The translations under genes and the position numbers were made by a program. Positions 1-11,624 of a DNA stretch of 64,000 nt are shown one piece after another (within the stretch, counting starts at the first letter, position 1; every line of letters begins with the position of its first letter). This stretch comes from Albifimbria verrucaria. Its lineage: Eukaryota; Ascomycota; Sordariomycetes; Hypocreales; Stachybotryaceae. The DNA lies in NCBI GenBank assembly GCA_020081605.1, contig JAHREC010000062.1:4893758-4957757 (forward strand). The letters run 5' to 3'. The notes beneath the pieces are model-generated. The model made no database searches and was not told the origin of the DNA. It saw only the letters and a program-made list of their open reading frames with translations.

Positions 1-2643
1 GGAAGCAACTATACCACATAGGAGTTTTGTAGGTTTTGTTGACATTGATAAGGAACTGAAACTATCGATTCGGCCAATACATGCACAGCAAATAAGTGTC
101 AGGTTGCATGGGAAAGGAGGCGTACGTGGCAGCCAGCAGCTACACCCAAACTGCATAAACTGGGTGACTGAAATGATACTGGTTATTTGGAGGATACAGC
201 TTGTTAGGAGGAATTGTGGGCATTGCATATGGGGCTAATTGTAGGTTAAACTCCCTATTCTCGTTCTGTTGTGTCGATATGCTTTATTTATGCCAAGCTA
301 CACACCATACCGTACTTCGAGTCTCGTCTTGGAGAACAATAACTCTTACCATTCTTGCCTTGATTCGGCGACCAATGTAAAATGTAAGCACAATCATGCA
401 TTTTCTCCACATTGGGGCATCTTGCATATCCCTTGGGTCCGGTAGGGCACAGAAAAGAGTAGAAGCCCCACAACGTTTTAGCCATCTGTCGGCACATAAA
501 GTAACCTTTTAAACCCTTCACCACTAAAAACATGAGGCAGCGGCTTTTGATGATATATCAATGGAAGACAATGGACCAAGAAATCAACAGTAAGGCCGGT
601 TCCGGCGCCGGGTCCGGTCTCCAGGAGCCGCTGCTAATAAGGCCTTGACTTGGATATCACCGAACAATAGGTACTAAGATAGTTAAGATAATGAATATAG
701 GCTATGATCATTGGGATGTAGCTATATATAACGTGGGGCAATGCTGCAACCTATACTATTGCTTAAGTTGCTAGGCCTTCAATGTAACTAGTTTTTAGCT
801 GGTTCTAATTGGTTAATTTGCTAGTTTGCTACCTAGGTATTCTGTGCCTTATTGGACTCAAGGAGATTTGCCGTATCCAGGCATACCGCATTCTCTTCAA
901 CGCTACGGTTTATGGATATGGGCGCGGCATCTTTTCGATAATATTTTCTCCAATAACTATATTCGCGTTTAAATATAAAAACTATACTAAATAAACCTTC
1001 ATTATATACAACAGAATAGTAATTATATGCCCTACATAACTACTAATTATAGAATTAAGAGATTTCAGTATAGGCATAACCCGCCGGGGTATAATCTTAA
1101 AGCCCTGAGGTAGTTAGTACTGAATAGCATTATAGTTAGGTGCTAGAGGCGGAGGCGCTTTATGAGGCTGAGTGAGTTGCCAAAGGGGCTCTGATAGCAG
1201 TGAGAGTGGAGCCGCCGTTTACTACAGTAGCGATATACCACATCCACTTATGTTTAAGGCCCTATCCCTTGTAGATTGTAAGCATTGTAATGGATTTCGG
1301 AGTATTTGCGTTATATCTATTTCATGGTATCGCTTTTCGTGAATGCCATTCGCCAATGTCTATAACCTCGATAAGCAGTAGACGAAAACTACCGGTGTGA
1401 GATCTCACGATGGCTGATTCATCCCCAACCAACTCACTTTCCACATAAACCCATAATGGTGACTAGAGTCAATATGGACATGACCTGGGTCGAATATGGG
1501 ATGTGTAACCCACTTTTAGGTAACTCCACTGGTGATGAGTCTCGCCTAGCCAAAGAACCCCAAGAAGTAGTCTCCATAAAATGCTCGCACTACATGCGTT
1601 CATGGATATTTGGACGAGAGATATCCAGGTAGATGACTTGTTATAACTCGGGAGTCTTCTCCAAGCAAGCTGATCCGAAAATGTGTACAAGGGGTGTACT
1701 TCAAATTTATTTTCTAAAGGCTCGAGGTCAGAAATTCGATTGTAAACATAGCATGTCAAGTATTCGTTCAGGTGAAATCACGAGCCCAGTGAGAGCCTAT
1801 CAACATCGCACTCTAACAATTAGGACAACAATATGGATATACGGCACACCTAAAGCTCCACGGCTATCCACTATTAAGTCAAGACTCTTAGTGTTCTGCT
1901 GTGTATCGTATTGAGTATAGGTGCGATCGAGACAATACAATACAATAGTCACGAGTCGGGTGTCTACATCAAGTTGAGATTGCTAACATATTTTCGTCAT
2001 TCCTGTGAGTAGCCACAGAGCTAGAGGTCATGAACCGCACCCGTGTTATGAATGAGATGCAGCCAACAGGAGAGCCGGGGTGATGGATGAATGATCGATA
2101 CATGTATCAACTTTTAGTAGTCGTATATTGTATTTGACAGTTGTTGGTCTGCTCCTATCATGTACGTTTCCTACTCATGGCAGGATCCAACTTTCATTAA
2201 CAAATGAGCCTACCCTACACTGTATGGTAACTAGATTAGTGGAAGCCGCGGGCGACATAAATGGAAGGACATTGCTCCTCACTACCAGGACTCCTCACAG
2301 ATTAATGTAATCACTATTGCGCCCTAAGCTCTCTTCACACTGTTGTAGTAATCCAGTGAACTACCAATAACGTACGAGCAAGAAAAGCTAGAGGGAATCA
2401 AGTCAACACCAGTAAATGTCGAGTTTCATGGAAATCTTGAGCCAATCTCGTAAGCAGCTACTTACGACAGTTCTAATACCGAGAATTGACTGGGTAATAC
2501 CATTAGGTTTCATATTACGTTGCATTTCGTCACGTTTCCTAGACACATTCGTCATAACCAGGAATATCAGAGACAAAATGATGTACTCGACTCAAAGTGT
2601 GACGGAATTAAATAACAATCTATGTTCCTTGGTGAACCAAAAG
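1..2643. other. gene-poor AT-rich region
   Basis: No gene can be supported here. Short open frames exist on both strands, but none has a recognisable domain, signal peptide or intron structure. The minus-strand frame at 288-533 has several cysteines but no secretion signal. The 1080-1210 stretch is locally richer in G and C and could be an eroded repeat, but no element ends are visible. Confidence 0.6.
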
Positions 2644-2650
2644 TATAAAG
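2644..2650 (+). promoter_or_regulatory. TATA-like box of the 24-cysteine protein gene
   Basis: TATAAAG lies 120 bp upstream of the ATG at 2770. It is followed by a pyrimidine-rich leader (about 2690-2715), a common core-promoter layout for expressed fungal genes. The small secreted peptide gene at 23543 has the same spacing. Confidence 0.45.
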
Positions 2651-2769
2651 CCTACCTATTGCCATTGTTCTTCATAGCAAGCAAACTACATCGTTCTCTT
2701 CTTCACTCTGTCAACATCAATCCATAAGACATCAGTTCACCCTAATACAATATCAGCGCACCATTCAGT

Positions 2770-3375
2770 ATGCGTCCCATTGACTTCCTCCCATTCATCA
2801 TGGCCATAGGCCATCACTTCGCCATTGCTTCTTGCCCTGATCGTGATAATCCAACAGTCGGTTGCGATTGCCGGGAAAATGCCGACTGCATGGTTTATGC
2901 CCAACTTTACTGCTCTCCGTCCAAAGGCACATGTCAACCTCGAGTTGGACCAGGCGACCAATGCGAAGAGGCAGAGTTGTCTTGCTTTGAGGGTAAATGC
3001 CGTGACGGTTACTGCGGCAGGCCTAATCTCGGTAGTCCTTGCGAGCGAAGCTCTGACTGCAATGGCGATCTTCAATGCATCCCAAGGGCGACCGACTTGA
3101 TAAAAGGCTATAGTTACAGATGCAGCAAGCCAGCCAGGCACAAAGAGTTTGGCGCGGTGTGTCGATCAGATGATGACTGCGGCAGGCCCTTCTTTTGTGT
3201 CTTGGGTGACTTTCCGACGAGATATTGCGGAGTTAACCCGGAGTGTAAAGGTTTTGGCTATGACGTTAAGTGCTCAGAGCATAAAGACTGCTGCCGTGCA
3301 CCATGTAAGAAAGAGGTTCGCGATAGTGGTGTTGGCTATAGGTGTGGTTATATTGGGGATAGCTTCTCGAGCTAA
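2770..3375 (+). CDS. secreted cysteine-rich modular protein (24 Cys)
   Basis: Intronless, uninterrupted 201-residue protein of unknown function. Residues 1-21 form a signal peptide with a hydrophobic core (FLPFIMAIG) ending in AIAS, so it should be secreted. The mature part has 24 cysteines in roughly five successive modules, each close to C-x5-8-C-x4-6-C-x7-13-C. Three of them carry an acidic-C signature (ADC, SDC, DDC), and the last contains a CC pair. The spacing recalls Dickkopf/EB-type disulfide modules of animals, but that is pattern similarity only. A TATA-like box and pyrimidine-rich leader precede the ATG. Lysines and arginines are frequent between the cysteines. It could be an apoplastic or host-directed effector, a protease inhibitor or a wall-binding protein; nothing in the sequence decides between these. 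It is one of the few longer genes here with no frame break. Confidence 0.85.
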   Translation: MRPIDFLPFIMAIGHHFAIASCPDRDNPTVGCDCRENADCMVYAQLYCSPSKGTCQPRVGPGDQCEEAELSCFEGKCRDGYCGRPNLGSPCERSSDCNGDLQCIPRATDLIKGYSYRCSKPARHKEFGAVCRSDDDCGRPFFCVLGDFPTRYCGVNPECKGFGYDVKCSEHKDCCRAPCKKEVRDSGVGYRCGYIGDSFSS

Positions 3376-4044
3376 TGAGAACGCATTCTCTAATTGATAT
3401 TTAAATATTTTAACTTATATGGTAATTTGGGATCTATGATAAAACAAACCACCTCATTCCTGGCGCACGAAAAATTGGCTACCCACAAAACAGCTCAAGT
3501 GACGTTTCTTCGTTCAGGCTCTTCTACCAACTGCCCCGTGAACTACCAACTGTGCTTCTCCTTTTGTCTATCAGAGACAACAATTCATGAAACATCGAGC
3601 GCGCCTATTAGGCCCAACATCAATACAATTTTAATTTTTTTGAATTCTGTGTCTATGCGTCAGGCAAGCGTCAATTTTGCCGTAACAGCCCGTTATTGTA
3701 GTCCAAGGATACAGTTGAAGACTGCGATGTCCCCGGTGTGGATGCCATGCACTTGACAGATGTGGCTTTGAGCGAGATCGGCGACGCTTTTTCAACCGTC
3801 AGTCAAAGCCGAGAGATTAACTAGAATCATATTTACTATTGGAAAGCATGACTTTGAGTAGTTGACTCAGTCTCAGTTCCTACCTGAGTATTAAATATTT
3901 CACATAAAGTCGAGGAGCAGAACACAAAGTGAAAGATTAGAAAGACCTCTTACTGACTGTTTTTGTATTCAGCGAGCCTCTTTGTTCATGGGAAAGTAGT
4001 GCCGTAACATAGTGACCCTAATGCTGCAGTTTTCAACACTGCCT
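3376..4044. other. intergenic, possible gene relic
   Basis: No intact gene. A plus-strand frame near 3724-3820 reads as protein-like (about 30 residues ending at a TAG), but its upstream part is closed by stops and matches no family I recognise. It may be the tail of a decayed gene. Confidence 0.35.
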
Positions 4045-4389
4045 TTATGAGGAGGCCCAGCTTCCAGACACATCTCCCGTCATCAACAATGGCGTTAAAT
4101 TTGTAAAATTGGGTACGTCTCCAAATACTTCTTTGGTTTCCTCTGCCTACAACGCTCTTTCAGCGCCGTCACAGGAGTCAAACGTTACAATTGCAGCCGC
4201 GCAATACGGTTGGGAAGACCCGGTAGGTTGATCCACGAACTTGATAACCTGCCAAGCCTGAATACCAACGGCTTCCCATGCTTTCTCAACAAGCTTCATA
4301 TGCTTCTCCACATAGTACTCGATATTGAAGTTGCCATCCCCATCTCGGGAGCTTTGGTAGAGAACAGTTATATTTGACTGTGAGGACAT
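4045..4389 (-). pseudogene. EthD-domain protein, interrupted by in-frame amber
   Basis: The frame opens at 4389 with an EthD-like ferredoxin fold sequence: a beta-strand start (ITVLYQSSRDG), then YYVEKHMKLVEKAWEAVGI and a VIKFVDQP strand. It closes at TAG 4147-4149 after 80 residues. The same frame continues directly through the TAG for 33 more codons to TAA at 4045-4047. That stretch contains the family's usual C-terminal core (DVPNFTNLTPLLMTGDV). The protein would be about 114 residues, a normal EthD length, and the TAG sits where CAG (Gln) would fit, so a single C-to-T change explains it. Fungal EthD proteins of this size occur in aromatic polyketide clusters as dehydratases or decarboxylases, which fits the tailoring genes to the right. 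The stop could be a real nonsense mutation or a base error. Confidence 0.8.
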
Positions 4390-6210
4390 GTCGACTCTTC
4401 ATAGACTCAGTCATCAGTATTAGCTTGTTCCAATAATCGTCTACGGCCGCCTGCAAGATAAATACCTGTACAATGAATTGTTTAACGGAACTTTTAAATG
4501 AAGTCTCTGTAGTCGTTTGTCAGTTTTAAAAACTTGGGACTGTTACTAGAACCTGAATGTCTATATTTATATTGCTGAGGAAACAATTATGACTTCTCGC
4601 GGCCTCGCTTGCTAATCAGGCGTTGTTGCTATGGAGCACTGGGACCATCGCATATTGCTTCGCATTTCTTCTCCTTAACAGTCTCACCACGAAGTGCTAG
4701 CAGGGGTTATTATGGATGATTGAGTTAAGGCATAATTTGTCTAATTTCGTCAGATTACTACCTGTTAATTTAGGACATGAGTTTCCCTCCACAACGGCGC
4801 GTGTTCTTCTCGGTTGTTTGGGAGTTGTGATAGGACGAGGCTCCGAGCACCAAAGAACATTCTTCAAGATTGGGCCAGACCCAGCACTATTTTAGGCATT
4901 CCTCATATCCACTGTACTCCATCACCCCTAGGTGGGTGAGTGGGTAAGTAAAGTAAGACCTAGAGTCCTGCGACTAGCGAGGAGACGTAGTTATCCGAGA
5001 TCTTGCAGCTCATCATTGGCTACAAAGTGCGAGCCGGAAGCACATAAAGGGGCATATCAAGTCTCCACTTTCCAAAATTCATACTCTCAAGTAAAGGCAA
5101 GTCCCACAAAGTGTTCACAGGTAAATGTAGATATTAACATATATTGGAACGAAGAATTGACGCTTCGTATTGACTGCTGCTATGCGCTATAGTAATGTAT
5201 TATAAGAGACTTGAAGATCACAAAGGAAATAGGGTAGCTTCCCTTAATATGTGTAATGCGCAAGGCACATAATAATTCCGCTCCACGGAACCCCTGTCCC
5301 ATGCGCGGCGCCACAGGTTCAACAGCCACATAGGTGGCTGTTAACCTTCCAATTCAACAACATACGTATAGAAAGGTCATGCAATAACCCATAATGGGAG
5401 TGACTAGATGTGGAGTGCTGCAAAAGGAGTAATAAGTGAGGTGACTGTGGATATTGTTACTCATAAAAGCACATTAAATAGCTGGATATATGTGGATCTC
5501 TATTGGAAGATCCCTCTTTCAACTGACCAGAAAGAACTAACTCTCTGATAGACCTTAGAGTACTGTGATTTAATAACAATATCTAGTTTATAACAGGAAG
5601 AAGTGCTCATCTTATTTTGAGAGGCGGTGTCTGTAATAGTCAATATCACTAGGGAAACGTCACCGAACCTCGTGGAAAGAGGCCAGGCAGAAATACTCTG
5701 TTTGGCCGTCTCCACAGAACTACCGAGGTCCAAACTAAATATGTAATCTTTCATTCAAATTAGACCTGCCATTTACCTCAAGATACATTGACGCGTAGGA
5801 ATCTGATAGTGTAGCCTCTTTTTAAGACTGTTGCAGGCTAATGTTTGGATCAACGTAACTACATTTTGAGTACGCTATACTGATCCGGATACTGACTGCA
5901 GGCGGGCAAACTCTCATATGCTCAAGCATTTCGTGCTCTCCGCTGTTGCCTCGCTTTGCTTAATTAAGAAGTTCTGTCGACGTTGAAGTGCCTTTCGACT
6001 ACTCATCAACGTTATGAACTCTGGGTAAGCAGGTATAAAACGTGTAGACACGTTAGCCTTGGACTGGTAGCCTGCACGTTCCCACACGACTAAAGTTATC
6101 AGTGGAAAAGACAGGCCCGTGTATATATTGGTGTTATTTTACTAGACTATATTTCCAAGCATATAGTGTCAACAATAGTGATAATGTTGTACCTGCAGGA
6201 GAGCAATATA
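4390..6210. other. gene-poor region
   Basis: About 1.8 kb without a supportable gene. The minus-strand frame at 5500-5754 and the plus-strand frame at 4932-5192 show no domain, signal peptide or neighbouring exon. The only clear structure is the perfect inverted repeat at 5321-5342. Confidence 0.55.
5321..5342. repeat. perfect 9-bp inverted repeat (hairpin)
   Basis: AACAGCCAC, a 4-base loop ATAG, then GTGGCTGTT. The arms are perfectly complementary. It lies in gene-poor DNA. It could be a protein-binding palindrome or the relic of a terminal inverted repeat; no flanking element is visible. Confidence 0.5.
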
Positions 6211-7145
6211 TTATAAAGGCTTGCGTCCGCTCGCAACTGCAATTTGTTCCTGGTGCACCACGACTCCGGATTCAGTCTCTGCCACTGCTTTTTCGAGCAA
6301 TTCCCGAAAGCCTCCTTGGTCATTGCTGCCTCTGGCACATGATCTCGGGAAGGAAATAAGCATGTAAGTTCTTCCCAAACAAGAAGATAGTTTTCCGTCC
6401 ATGCTTTCAAATCTGATGTTCGTTTATTCACATAACGTACATTGACATCATCGAATCCATGGCTGGCGATAGGCACACCTAGTGATGCTAGGAATGAAAA
6501 CTCGTAGCCACTAGCTTTGCCGCCAGCATCCATGATGGGGATAATGGTATCACAGGCTTCCTTGGAGACATTGACGGAAGGCGATCTAGCGACGAAGTTA
6601 TCGGCCCGAGATTCCTCCCATAGGAACCATCCGCCCGGCTTTAGTAATTCGCATATGGTATCCAGCAAAGGCACTACATCCCCATGACGGATGATACTGA
6701 CAAAGGCACGAACATGAACAATGTCGAAGGCGCTCCGCAGTTCTGTGGGTAACGGGCGAGAAAGCACATCGAGATCGCTCAACGTGACAGAATCGGGTAT
6801 GCAGGTTGAACTTGGAAAGTTTTGGGGATTGATATCGAAACCTTGTAACCGAAAGCCTTTTCTCCGACTTGTATCAGATCGAGACAAGACGTGGTGCAAA
6901 TCCAGTAGCCAGGCCCCATTCCCGCAGCCGAGATCAGCCACCCTAATTTCAGAGCCGGCGGAAAGTGATTGCTCGATACGGGGCTCTAGCAAGGAGCTTC
7001 CAAGGGTGTTTTGAAAGAGTAAGTGCTGGAGATGGAGCCGTGCCGACGTATGGAAGTTGCGGGCCCCAGATCCCCAATGGGACGATGCAGTATAGGTTGC
7101 TTGGTTGCTGGTGGGAGTCATGGCCACAAATGAGGAGCGGTTCAT
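6211..7145 (-). CDS. class I SAM-dependent methyltransferase, GliN/TcpN-like
   Basis: Single-exon methyltransferase. The SAM-binding motif I VADLGCGNGAWLLDL lies near residues 68-82. It is followed by GFDIN (motif II acidic end), a FDIVHVRAFVSII segment and LLKPGGWFLWEE (motif III). This order is that of fungal secondary-metabolite N/O/S-methyltransferases such as GliN/TcpN. The reading frame breaks near 6306: upstream reads to KEAF, and a second frame then carries an acidic helix to a stop at 6211. One base missing beside the GGG run explains it and gives 311 residues (936 bases, divisible by three). The original frame also stays open to 6147, but with unconvincing sequence. A TATAAA lies at 7210-7215. 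It is divergent from the MFS exporter and probably shares its promoter. The substrate is unknown. Confidence 0.82.
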
Positions 7146-7740
7146 GGGTAAAGATATAGGACCAAATGAGTACTAGAAGTATGGAGGGAAAGAGCCCTCG
7201 TTATCACCATTTATAGCCAAAGGCAGAGCATTCACATATAACTTAAGAGCCGTTAAGTGCACTGCCAAGCAAATGTTCCGATCGCCTTATTTCGGGCCTT
7301 TGTTGCAAGATGATTGGCCGCGGGATGCGAGCGACTTGAATCCTTGCTACGGAGTTCCGTCACAATTGGTTAATTTATGCGAGTAGGCTTGACCCATATA
7401 TCGGCGCTCGTTCGCCCCAGTTCGGGTTGCTTAGTTTAAACGCCTACCCACGTGGTGCTGCTCCACAGGCCTGTTACACACAATGCCAATCACAAGGGCT
7501 TGTGGCTCGGGTAAGACGTGCGACTCAAGACATAGTAGCGTGTACCCTGAAGGCACTTCGCAAAAAACGAGCTTGTGTGGAGTATATTATTATGGCCGTA
7601 AGGCGTAGGGGACATTCCCTTGCAACCGGAGGCTGTGTCATTTTCCTCTATATAACTGGTAGAGCATCTCCTGATGCAATCACTAAGAGCCATCCCATCA
7701 AATATCCTCACTATTCAGAACCATATTCACTACCATATAG
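7146..7740. promoter_or_regulatory. bidirectional promoter, methyltransferase / MFS exporter
   Basis: 595 bp separate the two divergent starts. TATA-like elements face each gene (7210-7215 on the minus strand; CTATATAA near 7648 on the plus strand). The 8-bp palindrome CCACGTGG at 7448-7455 contains the E-box CACGTG bound by bHLH factors. Divergent sharing fits a co-regulated enzyme and exporter. Confidence 0.5.
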
Positions 7741-9599
7741 ATGACGGCTATCTTCAATGGGGCGATACGGAAAGAACCTGATCCAGAGGGGATCACCGAG
7801 AGACTATCTGAGCTTACAGCCGAAGAAACTCTGATCAAGCCTTCACCTTGGCAATGGAGGCTGATACTGTTTCTTGTCTATCTCACTAGTCTACTTAACG
7901 GTACGTCTACGCCAATGCTATGAGACTATCGCTAATAAGGCAATGATAGGTTATGATGTGAGTAACGTGGCGAATATTCAAGCCTCGGTCTATGAAGCTT
8001 TCGGGAGGATTGAGCTGCTTCCGTGGGTTGCCTTGAGCTACACGATGGTCGCAGTTGCTGTTATGCCTATGGTCCGAGGAATAATTGAGGCTTTTGACGC
8101 AAAAGTCCTATACGCTGCCTTTTACGTACTCTTCATAATAGCTTGTACCGTGTCGGGCTCAGCTACAAGCATGTACGCCGTTATCGTTGGGCGCGCTCTC
8201 ATGGGACTGAGCTATACTGGCGTGTATCAAATGTATGTACTTATGACCACGCTTCGCCTGATTTATGGATGCATACGGTCTGACAACTTACAAATTTAGG
8301 AATCTCAATCTTGTTTCTCTTTTTGCCAACGCTCAAGAAGCGGCACGCATTGCTGGAATGGTGGGTATGTTCTGGGCAGTTGGTATTATTGTCGGCCCAT
8401 TCATCAGCGCTGGGTTCGCAGAAAATTCAGCTACAACATGGCGATGGGTTAGTTCACTTATCTTTAACATCCAGGGTTTAACACAAAGTTTGTTGACACG
8501 AGCACAACTGTCCTAGACTTTTTACATCAACTTGCCTTTCCTTGGCGTCTTGTTGTTCCTGACGACATTCTGTCTCTCGTCCTACACTGTCCGATCGACC
8601 CCTCACATCCCGACAGTCTGTGGCGGGTGGATTTTGTCGGTGGAGCTCTGCATTGTGCAATTTCCATTCTCCTGCCGTGCGCACTGGTCATGTCTGGCAC
8701 ATCCTGGTCATGGAGCAGCTCCTCGGCTATTATCGCCTGGGTCTTTGTTGCCGTCATATTCATCACCTACCTTGTGCAGCAAAAGTACGCCCTGTTAACT
8801 TGCCCTAAAAACAGAGTCTTCCCTGTTGATGCGCTCACTCATCGAATTGCCGGTCTAGCTGCCGTTGGGGCTGCCTGCTCCGGTATTACCTACGCTATCA
8901 GTTTGTACTATCTTCCACTCTTCTATGCCTTTGTGCGTGGAGCCTCGCCACTCGAGGCTGCAGTCCATGTTATACCGTTCATTGGCTTCTTCATTCTCAG
9001 CATCATTCTTGCTAGTATCGCGCTGCCTCTGGTTCGATATTATGCACCGTTCTTCGCCCTTGCCGGTGTCCTTATGCTTGTTGGCGGTGTCCTAATGACG
9101 ACTATTACTAGTGCAACATCTGATCGCACTATTTTTGGCTATCAAGTGCTCCTGGCCATTGGTGTTGGTCTGATCTTCTCCAACGCTTATAGCGTAGCAA
9201 ACGCCTCGCTCAAAAGCCCCGGAGAGCGAATTGCCGCTGCAGCACTTTTCGATATGGCGTCGTTTAGCGGTATCTGCTTATCACTGGCAGTAGCAGGCTC
9301 ACTGTACCATAATGTTGGAACACTCTTGCTTCAGCAGGAACTTGCACAGTTCGGGCTGGATCGCTTATATATCAGCCAGGCCTTGGCGGGCGTGGCATCG
9401 CCTGCGTTCCAGGCTGACGCACGAATCCTAAAGTCCCTGCAAAGACTATGTCCATTGTGGTGTCGAGGCTGTTCTATATTGTGGTTTTTGTAGGGGCAGT
9501 GTGCTTGCGTGCTAGTCTGATGATGAGATGGGAAAAATTGATTTCAAGTCGAAAGTAGAGCCGGAAGGCAGCGGAGAAGAAACAGATAATGTAATTTAG
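7741..9599 (+). CDS. MFS drug/toxin-type exporter (DHA/TRI12-like, about 14 TM)
   Basis: Four exons: 7741-7900, 7950-8232, 8300-8447 and 8517-9599. All introns are GT-AG with matching phases (for example LLNG/YDVSN and ENSATTWRW/TFYINLP). Successive membrane helices, the motif-C-like GMFWAVGIIVGPFISAG, FYINLPFLG and the late YYLPLFYAFVRGASPLEAA place it with fungal 14-TM multidrug or metabolite exporters. Exon 4 breaks frame at three homopolymers (8610-8612 CCC, 9430-9432 AAA, 9533-9537 AAAAA). One missing base at each gives 558 residues, exactly divisible, ending at TAG 9597-9599 with a charged tail. Its divergence from the methyltransferase suggests export of a pathway product. The three breaks look like base-calling undercalls; real decay is the alternative. 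Confidence 0.85.
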
Positions 9600-10146
9600 T
9601 TGGCTGTCTCCAATAGGAGCCCACCATGACTTTAGTCAAACACACCCGCAAGGTCAAACAGGAAATAAGTTATGTTTCTCGACCGAGAGGAGTGCAATTT
9701 GATCGTGGTCATCCTCCATTTGACATCGGAATCAAGGTCAATGGTTTGAAACGATATGCTTCTCATTCGGAATGGTGGTGGAGATTGAACGTAACATGAA
9801 CAGCCCAGATACTCGCTCAGCCATGTCTTAATCTATGTGCGGCCGGTTAGACATTTCCTGTTGTGCGATCGTAGCACTAATTTATAGTATCATAACGTAA
9901 CCCTAAAGAGTAGGCACGAGACAGCCACAATGATTAGGGTTGTTCTTAGCATTCTTCGTGGACCGTTTCAGGTATTTTCCAGGTCGACTGATTTTTGTGA
10001 AGCAAATTTTACAGTTTTATAACAACAATGCAGTTACAAGCAGACATTACCGTATCTATATAGCTTCAATAAGGTCTTCCGTGTTTCCGTGTATAGAATG
10101 AATATCTGTCCTTCAATGTGGTAGGGATCCTTACTGGCGACAAGAG
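9600..10146. other. intergenic
   Basis: No gene or clear element seen. Contains the 3' flank of the exporter and AT-rich DNA. Confidence 0.5.
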
Positions 10147-10975
10147 GTGATGTATGATGGGGGCTATGGAAAGGTATATGGGAACTTCTACTACCTCGGC
10201 TGCCATTGGAAGTTGCTTTGGAAATACAACAATCTCGACGGAGACACCGTGGAGGAGCGGCCAGCAGAAGTTACAGTTCAGACGCGACTGCTGGAAGGAG
10301 AGGAAGAGGGTTCCACATTTGGAGCCTCTATTGGGTTCGCTGGGAAAGGGTTTAGTTTGAACATGAGCGGGGAAAAGTACGATAAGACCTGGACTGAAAG
10401 CGAATTAACTTGAACCACAAAGACCCAGTTCTTTTTAAAGCGCAGCCTGGTACGATCCGCTGGGAATATTAACTAGTTCACAGGTTCAAAATCGAGACCG
10501 TCAGTTATTATGAAGAAAAGTGCGTTCAGTACAACACCTGTACAAACGGTCACGAACCGGTGTCGTGCTCGCATGAATTCGATATTGAATCTGAAGAATT
10601 CCTAGGGATCACCGGCACCACGGAAGAAGATGGACTAAGGGGTGATGGAACAGCTACTATTCTTGATGAGGATAAGGGAAGTAGAAGGCCCATAGAGCCT
10701 CGCATCAGCAACTTGAGTCTTTCTGATAAAGTTCGTTGGAACATTGGGGCAAAGTGTTAACCTTGTCCCTGCTAACACCAGCGATATGGATTTCCGAAAA
10801 CATGTTGAGTTTTCACTATTTATGGCCTTTTGAGTTTTCCGCGAGGAATTTGAGCCTGGGTCCGATACATATGCTGCAAGCGAAGACCTCGGAGAGTTTG
10901 TCAAGGGCTTTTGGAAACCAATCATCGAGAAATCCCTGCCCAAGAACAACCTAAAATTCCACCTAGTAAAAATCA
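10147..10975 (+). pseudogene. remnant of an unrecognised beta-rich protein gene
   Basis: An 88-codon frame (10147-10413) is clearly protein-like, with alternating Ser/Thr/Gly-rich strands (GSTFGASIGFAGKGFSLN). It ends at a TGA that sits where CGA would fit. Downstream, a shifted frame continues protein-like sequence with a TAA where CAA would fit, then a four-cysteine patch (ECs around 10530-10570), an acidic stretch to about 10660, and a further shifted frame ending near 10975. The pieces are broken by at least two stops and several shifts, so this is a relic. I do not recognise the family. The amphipathic alternating strands are compatible with a lipocalin-like or pore-type beta fold, but this is only an impression. 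All stops are explicable by C-to-T change. Confidence 0.55.
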
Positions 10976-11624
10976 TTCAGGAGATGCTCTAAGGGATTCC
11001 AGAAAGCCATAAGCAAATATTGAGTGAATAAGTCTCTGGTTGCAAATTCATAACAATAATAACCGACACACTAGATGTTTTAAGAGAGAGAAAGTGGTAG
11101 CTTCGTTCATTAGCGTAATAACAATTTCAATTCATGGTCATAACTTACTGAGATTGTCTTGACATATTTGTTAGAATGAAGAGCATATAAGCACCAACAC
11201 CGTAACAGTAACTATTCGCTTAATCCTCTTAACTTTCTGAAGCCTCAAATAATGGATCGAATTCGGATATGGACCAATTAGGACTGGCAAAATTTGGATA
11301 TGATTCGACCTTCCAAAAATAGGTCTTAGTAAATATACCTACAATTGTTTTACTGGTTATTAAAACCGAAGGCCTTACAACGGTTCAGCCACTCTACTAA
11401 AGCTCTTTACGTACTCCTACTGGTTAAATTAACATAGGGCGGTTGCTACATTTAAATTTTCAGGCACTCAAATGAGTGGTGAGGAAAAACAATACATCTT
11501 TGATTGTCAAGGATGTAGTTGTGAAAGCTCTGCCATTGGGCTATGCCACTGACATGCCTATCCGAATATCTTCAATTTCGTGTGGCCGGAGTTATTTCCC
11601 CAAACGCACCACAAGCTTTAGTGA
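10976..11624. other. AT-rich intergenic region
   Basis: No supportable gene. Very AT-rich, with frequent stops in all frames. Confidence 0.55.

Noticed and set aside
288..533. Minus-strand 81-residue frame with six or more cysteines
   Set aside because: No signal peptide, no family and no supporting exons; cysteine spacing alone is not enough.
6147..6210. Longer C-terminus for the methyltransferase (332 residues)
   Set aside because: The extra tail arises in the shifted frame after the break near 6306 and looks non-coding.
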